This document shows positions 25,907 through 34,395 of a stretch of 64,000 bases of DNA, one piece after another. Each line of letters opens with the position of its first letter. Position 1 is the stretch's first letter. The stretch is taken from positions 1 through 64,000 of the forward strand of contig JAFTFX010000002.1 in NCBI GenBank assembly GCA_017458225.1, given 5' to 3'. Both the position numbers and the translations under genes were made by a program. The notes beneath the pieces are model-generated. The model saw nothing but the letters and a program-made list of their open reading frames with translations, had not been told where the DNA came from and made no database searches. The DNA comes from Prevotella sp. (lineage in GTDB: Bacteria; Bacteroidota; Bacteroidia; Bacteroidales; Bacteroidaceae).

Positions 25907-25934
25907 CAAAAGTAAGAATATTTTTATACTTTTG
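25907..25934. promoter_or_regulatory. Divergent -7 boxes for the VanZ-like and symporter genes
   Basis: TACTTTTG occurs on the minus strand (25907-25914), facing the VanZ-like gene, and on the plus strand (25927-25934), facing the first symporter 30 nt away. A TTGC lies near the -33 position of the minus-strand box; no good -33 is seen for the plus-strand one. Confidence 0.5.
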
Positions 25935-25963
25935 CAAGCGTTTTCAAACGAAAGAGAAAGTAT

Positions 25964-27325
25964 ATGTCACAATCTGAGAGAGGAAACTTTGCCAGCAAAC
26001 TGGGCATCATCTTGGCCACGGCAGGCTCGGCAGTAGGGCTGGGCAACGTGTGGCGCTTCCCATATATGACGGGCGAAAACGGCGGAGCCGTCTTCATTCT
26101 CATCTATCTGTTTTGTGTGTTGCTGCTGGGCATCCCCTGCATGATCAGCGAGTTCATCATAGGCCGCCATGCACAGTCGAACACCGCACGCGCCTACCGC
26201 AAGATGTCGGGCGGTACGGCCTGGACGCTCATTGGTTATATGGGCGTGCTCACGGGCTTCCTCATCACGGGCTACTATGCCGTTGTTTCCGGCTGGTGCC
26301 TGCACTACATCTGGGCATCGCTGTTGGGCCATCTGGAGGGCGATCCTGCCTATTTCCAGCAGTACTTTTCCGACTTCTCGCAGCATCCAGGCAAGCCCAT
26401 CTTCTGGCTGGTGGTCATCATGTTGCTGACCTATCTCATCGTGGAGCACGGCGTGCAAAAAGGTATCGAGCGTGCCTCGAAAGTGCTGATGCCCACCTTA
26501 TTTATATTATTACTGATCATCGTGGTGGCCTCGTGCCTGCTGCCCGGAGCTGGCAAAGGCATTGAGTTCCTGCTGAAGCCCGACTGGGACTCGCTGAATA
26601 GTGACGTGTTCCTCTCGGCACTGGGACAGTCGTTCTACTCGCTCAGCATCGCCATGGGTTGCATCTGCACCTACGCCAGCTACTTCTCGCGGCAGACCAA
26701 CCTGGCCAATTCGGCCATTCAGATAGGTGTGATAGATTCTGTCGTGGCCATTCTGGCTGGACTCATGATTTTTCCTGCAGCCTTCTCCGTGGGTGTGAGT
26801 CCCGACAGCGGCCCCTCGCTCATCTTCATCACGCTGCCTAACGTGTTCCAGCAGGCCTTCAGCGCCATGCCGCTGGTGGGCTACATTATCTCCATGCTGT
26901 TCTATGCCCTGCTCACGCTGGCAGCTCTCACGTCGCTCATGTCGCTTGTTGAGGTGTCGACGGCTTTCTGTCAGGAGGAGATGCACATCTCGCGTCGGGC
27001 AGCCACGCTACTGGTGGTGTCGACGGCATCCGTCATCGGCGTGTTCTGCTCGCTGTCGCTGGGCGGCTACGACGGATTGCAGCTGCTGGGCATGTCGCTT
27101 TTCGATATCTTCGACTTCGTGACGGGACAGATCTTCCTGCCGGTGGTGGGCTTCCTCACCTGCATCTTCATTGGCTGGTTTGTGCCCCACAAGGTGGTGC
27201 GCGACGAGTTCACCAACTGGGGCACGCTGCGCGGACGCTTCTTCCACCTCTATCTCTTTCTGGTGAAATATGTCTGTCCGCTGTGCATCTTGTTCATCTT
27301 CCTGCACCAGTTCGGGCTGATTTGA
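25964..27325 (+). CDS. Sodium-dependent transporter, NSS/SNF family (first of two)
   Basis: A 453-residue inner-membrane symporter with about eleven to twelve helices. The family opening GIILATAGSAVGLGNVWRFPY marks TM1 with its unwound sodium and substrate site; ENGGAVFILIY follows in TM2 and DSGPSLIFITLPNVFQ later in the scaffold. Members carry amino acids or related amines with Na+, but the substrate cannot be read from sequence. The second copy follows after 53 nt; the two share most motifs, pointing to tandem duplication with later divergence. Confidence 0.92.
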   Translation: MSQSERGNFASKLGIILATAGSAVGLGNVWRFPYMTGENGGAVFILIYLFCVLLLGIPCMISEFIIGRHAQSNTARAYRKMSGGTAWTLIGYMGVLTGFLITGYYAVVSGWCLHYIWASLLGHLEGDPAYFQQYFSDFSQHPGKPIFWLVVIMLLTYLIVEHGVQKGIERASKVLMPTLFILLLIIVVASCLLPGAGKGIEFLLKPDWDSLNSDVFLSALGQSFYSLSIAMGCICTYASYFSRQTNLANSAIQIGVIDSVVAILAGLMIFPAAFSVGVSPDSGPSLIFITLPNVFQQAFSAMPLVGYIISMLFYALLTLAALTSLMSLVEVSTAFCQEEMHISRRAATLLVVSTASVIGVFCSLSLGGYDGLQLLGMSLFDIFDFVTGQIFLPVVGFLTCIFIGWFVPHKVVRDEFTNWGTLRGRFFHLYLFLVKYVCPLCILFIFLHQFGLI

Positions 27326-27328
27326 GCA

Positions 27329-27374
27329 ATGAGTAATTAATAATTAGTAATGAATAATTAGTAATGAATAATTA
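27329..27374. repeat. 14-nt tandem repeat between the two symporters
   Basis: AATGAATAATTAGT occurs twice in tandem, preceded by a diverged copy (AATGAGTAATTAAT), filling the 53-nt gap. The content is almost only A and T. Confidence 0.85.
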
Positions 27375-27378
27375 GCTG

Positions 27379-28737
27379 ATGGAGAATAGAGGTAACTTTG
27401 CATCGCGTATGGGCATCATCCTGGCTACGGCGGGTTCGGCTGTCGGGTTGGGCAATGTGTGGCGCTTCCCGTTCATGACGGGGCATAATGGCGGTGCAGC
27501 CTTCATCCTGATTTATTTCGGATGCATTCTGCTGCTGGGCATCCCTGGCATGGTGAGCGAGTTCATCGTTGGTCGCCATTCGCAGGCCAATGCCGCACGG
27601 GCCTATCATCAAATCTCGGGCGGTCGCCGCCTGTGGCGCTCGGTGGGCTATCTGGGCATCGTCACTGCCACAATCATTCTGGGTTTCTATGCTGTGGTGG
27701 CCGGCTGGTGCCTGCAGTATCTGTTTGCCTCGGTGATGGGACAGCTCAACGGCGATGCCGACTATGTGCTCAGCTATTTCCAGACATTCTCGTCGCATCC
27801 GTGGAAGCCCGTGCTCTGGGCCGTTGCTTTCATTTTGATTACGCATCTGGTCGTGGTGCGCGGTGTGCAGAAAGGCATTGAGCGAGCTTCCAAGTTGCTC
27901 ATGCCCCTGCTGTTCGTGCTGTTACTCATCATTGTGGCGGCCTCGTGCTCACTGCCCGGAGCCATGAAGGGCGTAGAGTTCCTGCTGTGGCCCGACTTCT
28001 CGAAGGTGAGCAGCGACGTGATGCTCGAAGCCTTGGGACAGGCTTTCTTCTCGCTCTCGCTGGGCACCGCCTGTCTGTGTACCTACGCCAGCTATTTCTC
28101 CAAAGACACCAACCTGTTGCGCTCGGCTTCGCAGATAGCCCTGCTTGACACACTGATAGCAATCCTGGCCGGCTTGATGATTTTCCCTGCAGCTTTCTCG
28201 GTGGGTGTAGAGCCCGACAGCGGTCCGTCGCTGATTTTTATCACCCTGCCGAACGTGTTCCAGCAGGCCTTCAGCTCCTTGCCCTTGGTGGGCTACGTCA
28301 TCGGCATTCTGTTCTATGCCCTGCTGGTCTTTGCCGCCCTCACCTCTACGATCTCCATGCACGAGATAGGCACCGCCTTCTTCACGGAAGAGTTCCACTT
28401 GCCGCGCACACGGTCGGCCTGGGTGGTCACCATTGTCTGCTCGCTGCTGGCCGTTGGCTGTTCGCTCAGTGTGGGTGCCGTCGATGGAATCACCCTTTTT
28501 GGCTTGTCGCTCATGGATTTCTGCGATTTCATCACGGCCCAGATCATGTTGCCTTTGGGCGCTTTCCTCACCAGTCTCTTCGTAGGTTGGTTCGTCGACC
28601 AGCGGCTGTTGCGCGACGAGTTCACCAATCAAGGCACCGTTTCCGTCCATCTGTTCCGTGCCTATCAGTTTGCCGTCCGCTTCATTGTGCCCCTGTGCAT
28701 CCTTCTTATCTTCCTGCACCAGCTCGGTGTGGTGTAG
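27379..28737 (+). CDS. Sodium-dependent transporter, NSS/SNF family (second of two)
   Basis: A 452-residue paralogue of the preceding gene, aligned along its whole length: GIILATAGSAVGLGNVWRFPF, VQKGIERASKLLMPLLFVLLL, FFSLSLGTACLCTYASYFSKDTN and DSGPSLIFITLPNVFQ. Differences cluster in the periplasmic loops and in the second half (MHEIGTAFFTEEFHLPRTR against MSLVEVSTAFCQEEMHISR), so substrates may differ. It lies 18 nt ahead of the ComEA-like gene and probably shares its transcript. Confidence 0.92.
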   Translation: MENRGNFASRMGIILATAGSAVGLGNVWRFPFMTGHNGGAAFILIYFGCILLLGIPGMVSEFIVGRHSQANAARAYHQISGGRRLWRSVGYLGIVTATIILGFYAVVAGWCLQYLFASVMGQLNGDADYVLSYFQTFSSHPWKPVLWAVAFILITHLVVVRGVQKGIERASKLLMPLLFVLLLIIVAASCSLPGAMKGVEFLLWPDFSKVSSDVMLEALGQAFFSLSLGTACLCTYASYFSKDTNLLRSASQIALLDTLIAILAGLMIFPAAFSVGVEPDSGPSLIFITLPNVFQQAFSSLPLVGYVIGILFYALLVFAALTSTISMHEIGTAFFTEEFHLPRTRSAWVVTIVCSLLAVGCSLSVGAVDGITLFGLSLMDFCDFITAQIMLPLGAFLTSLFVGWFVDQRLLRDEFTNQGTVSVHLFRAYQFAVRFIVPLCILLIFLHQLGVV

Positions 28738-28755
28738 CCGACAGCAGTTATCCTC

Positions 28756-29682
28756 ATGGTGAACTTCAAAGACTTCTTCTACCTGCATAAGTCGGACAGA
28801 CGAATACTATCGGCCTTCTTGCTGGTCATGGGACTGGCATTGGGAGGCCTTTTTCTGTTGGATGGCCTGACGGAGAAGGAGGCTGAGGCAGACGCGACGG
28901 AAACGATGAATGCGACGGAAACGGCGGACAGCATGGCCGGTGGCGATAGCAAGAAAAATAAAAAGGGCAAAAATACCCCCCCCATGTATTTCAAGCAGGA
29001 AGAAGGGCGCAAGGCGGAGCGCTTTGCCTTTGACCCCAATACGGCTGACTCTACGCAGCTGCTGAGGCTGGGGTTGCGCCCTTGGCAGGTCAGGAACATC
29101 TATAAGTACAGGGCGGCAGGCGGCATCTATCAGACGAAGGAGGACTTTGCACAGCTCTACGGGCTGACGCTGAAGGAGTATCGCGAACTGGAACCCTATA
29201 TCCACATATCAGACGACTACTTGCCGGCCGCAAGGATGGTCAGGCGGAAGTCTGCGGAACGCGACACGCTGCGCTTTCCAAAAAAGATTGCAGAGAGTGA
29301 GGTCGTCGATCTGGCTACGGCCGATACGGCACTGTTGAGGCGTGTGCCCGGCATCGGTTCTTACTATGCTCACGAAATCGTGAAGTACAGGGAGCGACTG
29401 GGCGGATTTGCCCATATTGACCAGCTGGACGAGATAGAGGGCTTCCCTCAAGATGCGAAGCGGTTCTTCAAGATAGAGACTCCGGCGGTTAAGAAGCTGA
29501 ACCTGAACCGACTGAAGGAAAACGAACTGAAGCGCCATCCGTATCTGAACTATTATCAGGCGCATGCCATCGTTGACTACCGTCGCAGAAACGGGCGTTT
29601 GAACAGTCTGGACGACTTGCGGCTGCTGCGCGATTTTCCCGATGAAGGACTTCATCGGTTAGCCCCTTATGTAGAGTTTTAA
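28756..29682 (+). CDS. ComEA-like helix-hairpin-helix protein
   Basis: A 308-residue protein with one N-terminal transmembrane helix (about 17-36), a low-complexity Glu/Ala/Thr and Lys linker, and three or four helix-hairpin-helix units (for example FDPNTADSTQLLRLGL, LRRVPGIGSYYAHEIVKYR and LNRLKENELKRHPYLNYYQAHAIVDYRR). The layout is that of periplasmic DNA receptors of the ComEA group, enlarged with extra repeats as often in Bacteroidetes. It could take part in DNA uptake with ComEC (38848) and DprA (2327), but those genes are unlinked and a general DNA-binding role is also possible. Confidence 0.85.
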   Translation: MVNFKDFFYLHKSDRRILSAFLLVMGLALGGLFLLDGLTEKEAEADATETMNATETADSMAGGDSKKNKKGKNTPPMYFKQEEGRKAERFAFDPNTADSTQLLRLGLRPWQVRNIYKYRAAGGIYQTKEDFAQLYGLTLKEYRELEPYIHISDDYLPAARMVRRKSAERDTLRFPKKIAESEVVDLATADTALLRRVPGIGSYYAHEIVKYRERLGGFAHIDQLDEIEGFPQDAKRFFKIETPAVKKLNLNRLKENELKRHPYLNYYQAHAIVDYRRRNGRLNSLDDLRLLRDFPDEGLHRLAPYVEF

Positions 29683-29686
29683 TGAT

Positions 29687-29809
29687 AAGCGTCAAATCTC
29701 GCTCTGTTTAACGTCAAATTCCGCTCTGTTTTGACGTTAATCAGCGTGAGATTTGACGTTAAACAGAGCGGAATTTGACGTTAATTAGAGCACAATTTGA
29801 CGCTAATTG
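29687..29809. repeat. AACGTCAAA-core repeat array between convergent genes
   Basis: A dense set of direct and inverted copies of a roughly 22-nt unit, AGAGCGGAATTTGACGTTAA, fills the gap after the ComEA-like gene and the AraC gene. The best inverted pair is 24 bp and perfect (29708-29731 against 29761-29784), and a second nested pair ends in GTCAAATCTC. It could fold into a long hairpin and act as a two-way terminator. Related units occur at 15397-15455, 31139-31191 and 50596-50700. Confidence 0.88.
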
Positions 29810-29838
29810 TTGAGAAGCGAAAAAAACGGCTGAAAAAC

Positions 29839-30714
29839 TTAGGCTTTTCGGTATTCGCTGGGGCTCATGCCTACATGCTCCTTGAAGTACTTGCCGAGGA
29901 ACGACTGGTTGGGGAAGTTCATCTCCTTGGCAACATCCTTGATGCTGAGCGTGGTGTTCTTCAGAATGACGCGCAACTGGAGCGTCACGTAGTTGTCTAT
30001 CCACTCGTTGGGCGTGCGCTTGCTAACCTGCTTCACCATTTCTGATAGATACTTGGGCGTGATGTTCATCTGCATGGCATACCACGCCACGCGGCGTTCG
30101 TGCTTGCAGTTTTCTTCCACGAGCTTGATGAACTGCGTGAAGATGATGTCGGCACGGGTGGGGCGCAGGTCTTTCACCTGTTGGAAACGGTAGACAATAT
30201 CGCTGAGCTCGTAGAACAGGGCGAGCAGCAGCGTGCGCACCACATCGCGGCAGAAGCGGTTCTCGGTGTTGCCTATCTTCGTCTTCAGCACGTCGAAATA
30301 GTTGTGGTAGGTCTGTCGGGCCTGCTCAGGGAAGGGGAAGATGGGGTAGTTGTGGGCGAAGAGGAAGAGGGCCGAGATGTCGCTGATGTTCTTGATGATT
30401 TCGTTGTAGAAGGGTATGGAGATCATCATGCAGAGACCGTCGAAGTCGGGCGAAGCGTTGTAGTTGTCGAGGATGTGGCGCTCGGAGACCACCATTAGGT
30501 CGTTGGCGTTGAGCGTCTGCTGCTTGGTGTCGAGGGTGAAGGTGACGGTGCCCTGTGTGCACAGACAGATGAGGATGAAGTTCATGCGCCGTGCATCCTT
30601 GGGGAAGGGAGCATCCATCAGATGGTCTATGAGAAGTACGTCGTTGTCAAGCGACAGGCAGCTGGTCCATGCCTTGGCCTTGCTGAGATCGGTCTCAATG
30701 ATATTTTTGTCCAT
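29839..30714 (-). CDS. AraC-family transcriptional regulator
   Basis: A 291-residue regulator. The N-terminal part is a cupin-like domain (FILICLCTQGTVTFTLDTKQQTLNANDLMVV), and the C-terminal 100 residues form the two helix-turn-helix motifs, with MNITPKYLSEMVKQVSKRTPNEWI and LSIKDVAKEMNFPNQSFLGKYFKEH followed by GMSPSEYR. The ATG at 30714 is preferred to a TTG upstream that lies within the promoter box. The gene is divergent from prmC. The inducer and targets are not visible. Confidence 0.9.
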   Translation of the reverse strand: MDKNIIETDLSKAKAWTSCLSLDNDVLLIDHLMDAPFPKDARRMNFILICLCTQGTVTFTLDTKQQTLNANDLMVVSERHILDNYNASPDFDGLCMMISIPFYNEIIKNISDISALFLFAHNYPIFPFPEQARQTYHNYFDVLKTKIGNTENRFCRDVVRTLLLALFYELSDIVYRFQQVKDLRPTRADIIFTQFIKLVEENCKHERRVAWYAMQMNITPKYLSEMVKQVSKRTPNEWIDNYVTLQLRVILKNTTLSIKDVAKEMNFPNQSFLGKYFKEHVGMSPSEYRKA

Positions 30715-30735
30715 AAGTATTCTGTTTTTCGGATG

Positions 30736-30796
30736 CAAAGTTAATCATTTTTTGCGATAAATCGTTTTGAATGTCGGGATATTATGCTTAACTTTG
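30736..30796. promoter_or_regulatory. Divergent promoters of the AraC gene and prmC
   Basis: Plus strand: TTTTG (30765-30769), 19 nt, TAACTTTG (30789-30796), 34 nt before prmC, an exact fit to the consensus. Minus strand: TAACTTTG (30736-30743), 21 nt before the AraC start, without a clear -33 element. Confidence 0.7.
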
Positions 30797-30830
30797 CATA
30801 AGAAATGGCAAAAAAGTTCTAAAAACGGCT

Positions 30831-31694
30831 ATGACATACCCTGATTTTTGGCATTCGCTGCTGTCCTGTTACGATGAAGGCGAGGCACGCGCGGTGGCTC
30901 GCTGGCTGTTGGAGGTGTGTTTCGGCATGACGATGGCCGACATTGCATGTGGTGCCGTAGAGCACATGACCGCCGAGCAGCAACAGCGCTTGGCCGCCAT
31001 GCAGCAGCGCCTGCTGGAAGGCGAGCCTGTGCAGTATGTGGCAGGCGTGGCCGACTTCGGCCCCCGGCAGTTTGCGGTAGGGTCCGGCGTGCTGATTCCA
31101 CGTCCTGAGACCTACGAGTTGTGCCGCTGGGTGAGCGAGAACGTCAAACGCTCTCGGCAGGAACGTCAAACACTGGGAGCGTTTGACGTTCTCGACATTG
31201 GCACGGGCAGTGGATGCATTGCCTGCACGCTGGCGGCCGATGTGCCAGATGCTCGGGTGACCGCATGGGACATTTCGCCCGTGGCCTTGCAGCTGGCTCG
31301 CCAAAACGCCCGTCGGACGGGTGTCAGCGTGAACTTCGAAGAGCGCGACATGCTGGCCGTACGCTATGGCAGCGACCTCGGCATGTGGGATGTCATTGTG
31401 AGCAATCCGCCCTATATCTGCGACAGCGAGGCCGACGATATGGCCGCGTGGGTGCTCGACTACGAGCCGGAGATGGCCCTCTTTGTGCCCGACGACGATC
31501 CGTTGCTGTTCTATCTGCACATCAGCAACTATGCGCAGTCGGCCTTGAAGGAGGGCGGACAGCTGTTCTTCGAAATCAACCCGCGTTTCGACGAGCATAT
31601 AGAGGACATACTGTTGGGATTGGGGTTTGACGACATCACGGTGAAAGAAGACCAATACGGGAAATCAAGATTTATCAAGGCAACATGGCATTGA
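30831..31694 (+). CDS. prmC: Peptide chain release factor glutamine N5-methyltransferase
   Basis: PrmC methylates the Gln of the GGQ motif of release factors 1 and 2. The 287-residue protein has the helical N-terminal domain (QYVAGVADFGPRQFAVGSGVLIPRPET), the SAM-binding DIGTGSGCIACTLA and the catalytic SNPPYI. The junction between the domains, ENVKRSRQERQTLGAFDV, is encoded by an inverted repeat (31139-31191), and is longer than in most family members, which pass nearly directly from the PET-helix to the DIGTG loop. It overlaps recX by 10 nt. Confidence 0.95.
   Translation: MTYPDFWHSLLSCYDEGEARAVARWLLEVCFGMTMADIACGAVEHMTAEQQQRLAAMQQRLLEGEPVQYVAGVADFGPRQFAVGSGVLIPRPETYELCRWVSENVKRSRQERQTLGAFDVLDIGTGSGCIACTLAADVPDARVTAWDISPVALQLARQNARRTGVSVNFEERDMLAVRYGSDLGMWDVIVSNPPYICDSEADDMAAWVLDYEPEMALFVPDDDPLLFYLHISNYAQSALKEGGQLFFEINPRFDEHIEDILLGLGFDDITVKEDQYGKSRFIKATWH
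31139..31191. repeat. AACGTCAAA-core inverted repeat inside prmC
   Basis: GAACGTCAAACGCTC (31139-31153) is exactly complementary to GAGCGTTTGACGTTC (31177-31191), with a further direct GAACGTCAAAC (31161-31171) between. The order matches that of the copies at the 3' end of the surface-protein gene at 15331, including the CTGGGAGC spacer. Confidence 0.9.
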
Positions 31695-32191
31695 ATAGAG
31701 GAGAGAGGAAAGAGGAGAGTGGAGAGAGGTTGGAACAGATGGCCTTTCAGAAGCTGTCGGCCCTTTGCGCCCGAGGCGAGCACTGCCAGCATGACATGCT
31801 GGAGAAGATGCGCCAGTGGGGAGTGGACGAGGAAGCGCAGGCACGGGTGATGGCGCGGCTGGTCGGCGAACGCTATGTCGACGATGAGCGCTATGCACGG
31901 GCTTTTGTGCACGACAAGCTGGCCTACAACCAGTGGGGTCGCCGCAAGATTGAACAAGCCCTCTGGATGAAGCATGTAGATGGCGAAACTGTGCGCACAG
32001 TACTCGATGAAATCGACGAAAATGAGTATGTCAGCGTGTTGCAGCCCCTGTTGAAACAGAAGCGAAAGAGCGTGACCGGTCGCAACGACTACGAGCGCAA
32101 TCTGAAACTCATGAAGTGGGCGGTGGGCCGAGGCTTCACGATGGACGTGATACGGCAGTGCATAGCAGTGGAACTCGACAATGACGAATAG
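31685..32191 (+). CDS. RecX-family regulatory protein
   Basis: A 168-residue all-helical protein with the RecX repeat pattern: QKLSALCARGEHCQHDMLEKM, ARLVGERYVDDERYARAFVHDK and NQWGRRKIEQALWMK. RecX caps RecA filaments and limits recombination. The chosen ATG overlaps the end of prmC. The first 18 codons are a purine run of GAGAGAGG-like units, so the true domain may begin near MAFQKLSAL at 31739. The next gene, comF, overlaps its 3' end by 11 nt. Confidence 0.8.
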   Translation: MALNRGERKEESGERLEQMAFQKLSALCARGEHCQHDMLEKMRQWGVDEEAQARVMARLVGERYVDDERYARAFVHDKLAYNQWGRRKIEQALWMKHVDGETVRTVLDEIDENEYVSVLQPLLKQKRKSVTGRNDYERNLKLMKWAVGRGFTMDVIRQCIAVELDNDE

Positions 32192-32882
32192 CTTCTTTCG
32201 CCGCATTCTCGACCTTTTGTCGCCCCGTCAGTGCCCTGGTTGCGGACGACGACTGTCGGTGAGCGAGCCCGCAGTGTGCCACAGGTGTCTGCTGAGTGCG
32301 CCAGTGACAGGTTTTCCCAACGCCCCCTACGACAACCCGATGGCCCGCATGTTTTGGGGACTCGTCGGCATGGAGCGCGTGGCGGCGCTCTTTTACTATG
32401 AGGCAGGCGGCGAACTGGCATTGATTGTCCATGCCATGAAGTATTACGACCGGGCCGACGTGGCCGAGGCGATGGGCATGATGCTGGCTGAAAGACTCTC
32501 CCCCTCAGGCTTCTTTGAAGGAATTGATGCCATTGTTCCTGTTCCCTTGTCGGAAGACCGGTTGCGGCAGCGAGGCTATAACCAGAGCGAATGTTTGGCA
32601 AGAGGCATTGCGCAGCTGACGGGCCTCCCCGTCTATACCGATGTGCTGGGGCGCGTGTCTTTCAAGGGCAGCCAGACACAGTTGAACGCTCGTCAGCGCA
32701 AGGGAAATGTAGAGCATATTTTCCACCTGCTGGGCGGCGTTGCCGACGTGGAAGACAAGCACGTGCTGCTGGTCGACGACGTGATGACGACCGGAGCCAC
32801 GCTGCTGTCGTGTGCCGACGCGCTGAAGGGTGTGAACGGCATAAAAATCAGTATCGCAACACTGGGCTTCACCCGAAGTTAA
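32181..32882 (+). CDS. ComF-family amidophosphoribosyltransferase-like protein
   Basis: A 233-residue cytoplasmic protein. Two Cys pairs near the start (CPGCGRR, then CHRC) form a zinc-binding site, and the C-terminal phosphoribosyltransferase domain holds the PRPP loop LLVDDVMTTGATL and RQRGYNQSECLARG. ComF proteins are needed for DNA uptake in some species, by an unclear mechanism. Tight overlap with recX suggests one transcript from prmC. Confidence 0.88.
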   Translation: MTNSFFRRILDLLSPRQCPGCGRRLSVSEPAVCHRCLLSAPVTGFPNAPYDNPMARMFWGLVGMERVAALFYYEAGGELALIVHAMKYYDRADVAEAMGMMLAERLSPSGFFEGIDAIVPVPLSEDRLRQRGYNQSECLARGIAQLTGLPVYTDVLGRVSFKGSQTQLNARQRKGNVEHIFHLLGGVADVEDKHVLLVDDVMTTGATLLSCADALKGVNGIKISIATLGFTRS

Positions 32883-32947
32883 GCACAGAAACTACCCAAA
32901 TTAAGGTAAAATAACGATAAACTGTCTGTCACTTGCAGAAAAATGCG

Positions 32948-32970
32948 TACCTTTGCACCTTAATTAAGGT
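32948..32970 (+). promoter_or_regulatory. Promoter box and start-site palindrome of tsaB
   Basis: TACCTTTG (32948-32955) fits TAnnTTTG. Two bases on lies a perfect 14-bp palindrome, ACCTTAATTAAGGT (32957-32970), covering the expected start of transcription 18 nt before tsaB. The palindrome could be an operator, but no cognate regulator is recognised. Confidence 0.55.
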
Positions 32971-32987
32971 ATAAAGAGCGAAAAGAC

Positions 32988-33707
32988 ATGTCTTGCATAT
33001 TGCATATTGAAACCAGTACCCAGGTTTGTTCGGTGGCTGTGAGCGAAGACTCACACGTCATTTTCCACGAAGAAGAGCGCCCCGAGGAAGGCAAGTTGGG
33101 CAGCAGTGCCGAGCGGTTGGGGTCGATGGTCGATGCCGCCCTGTCGTTTACTGATAGTCACGCCATCCCGTTCGATGCCGTAGCCGTCAGTTGTGGCCCC
33201 GGCTCCTATACAGGATTGCGCATCGGCGTGTCGATGGCCAAGGGTGTTTGCTTTGGCCGCGACCTGAAGTTGATAGCTGTTCCCACGCTGGAGCTGCTGT
33301 GTGTGCCTGTGCTGCTGGGCAGGCAGTTCTCGGAATCTGAGAAGAAAGAACCCTTGCTCTGCCCGATGCTCGATGCCCGTCGCATGGAGGTCTATGCCGG
33401 TTTGTACGACCGCGCCCTGCACCCTGTGCGCGAGGTGAGGGCCGATGTGGTCATTGCCGATACCTATCGTGAGTGGCTCGACGAGCGTCCCGTCTACTTC
33501 TTCGGCAATGGGGCAAAGAAATGCATGGAAACCATCAACCACCCCAATGCCCACTATATTGACGGCATAGAGCCACTGGCACGCTGGATGCAGCCGCTGG
33601 CCGAGAAGCGCCTGCTGCAAGAGCAGACCGAAGATGTGGCCTATTTTGAACCCTTCTATCTGAAAGACTATGTGGCCAAGATGCCCAAGAACCTGCTGAA
33701 CCGCTGA
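32988..33707 (+). CDS. tsaB: tRNA threonylcarbamoyladenosine biosynthesis protein TsaB
   Basis: TsaB is the scaffold partner of TsaD in making the t6A modification of tRNAs that read ANN codons. The 239-residue protein shows the actin-like fold starts LHIETSTQVCSVAV, VSCGPGSYTGLRIGVSMAKG and PMLDARRMEVYAGLYD, and the family-type C-terminal region with FEPFYLKDYVAK. Its normal length and complete motifs suggest a working protein. It precedes DUF4290 by 62 nt. Confidence 0.95.
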   Translation: MSCILHIETSTQVCSVAVSEDSHVIFHEEERPEEGKLGSSAERLGSMVDAALSFTDSHAIPFDAVAVSCGPGSYTGLRIGVSMAKGVCFGRDLKLIAVPTLELLCVPVLLGRQFSESEKKEPLLCPMLDARRMEVYAGLYDRALHPVREVRADVVIADTYREWLDERPVYFFGNGAKKCMETINHPNAHYIDGIEPLARWMQPLAEKRLLQEQTEDVAYFEPFYLKDYVAKMPKNLLNR

Positions 33708-33769
33708 TGCAGGCAGGAAGGGAAGGAACCGCTAATGGCGACAGAAAGTATAATTGTTGAATTTTTTCT

Positions 33770-34390
33770 ATGAACAACGATATGGATATTAAAGGATTAG
33801 ACTACAATACGAAGCGCGAGGCACTCATCATGCCGGAATACGGTCGTGAGATTCAGAAAATGGTGGAACACGGCATCGCCCTGCCTTCGAAGGAAGAGCG
33901 TCAGCGTTGCGCCCAGACGATTGTGAAACAGATGGAGAACAGGGTGCCGCAGATGCGCGAGAATGCCAACTACAAGCAGACGCTTTGGGACCATCTGTAC
34001 CTGATGAGCCACAAGCAGCTGGACATTGACTGGCCTTTCGACATGAGCAATGCCGAGAAGCTCTACGCCAAGCCCGAACCGATGAAGCTGCCGCAGAACA
34101 CCATCCGCCTGCGCCATTACGGTCGCATGGTCGAGGAACTGTTGGAGAAGCTGAAGACGATGCCTGAAGGTCCGCAGCGCAACGAGCTCATCCGTCTGAC
34201 GGCCAACCAGATGAAGCGCGACCTTGTGCAGTGGGGACATGGCTCTATCGACGACGAGAAGGTGGCCGACGATATGGCACGCCTCACCGACGGCGCTGTG
34301 CAGCTGGATCTGAAATCGTTCCATTTCGAACGGGTGGTCCTCGACGACGCACCGGCTACAGGAAAGAAAAACAATAAAAAGCGCAAGTAA
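33770..34390 (+). CDS. DUF4290 family protein
   Basis: A 206-residue soluble protein of the Bacteroidetes family DUF4290, of unknown function. It is predicted mostly helical with a conserved LDYNTKREALIMPEYGREIQ start, LPQNTIRLRHYGRMVEELL and a MKRDLVQWGHG segment, and ends in a Lys-rich tail (KKNNKKRK). It lies 5 nt ahead of murA and the tight link between DUF4290 and murA is often seen in the phylum, which would fit a role near envelope growth (inference). Confidence 0.88.
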   Translation: MNNDMDIKGLDYNTKREALIMPEYGREIQKMVEHGIALPSKEERQRCAQTIVKQMENRVPQMRENANYKQTLWDHLYLMSHKQLDIDWPFDMSNAEKLYAKPEPMKLPQNTIRLRHYGRMVEELLEKLKTMPEGPQRNELIRLTANQMKRDLVQWGHGSIDDEKVADDMARLTDGAVQLDLKSFHFERVVLDDAPATGKKNNKKRK

Positions 34391-34395
34391 GCAAT

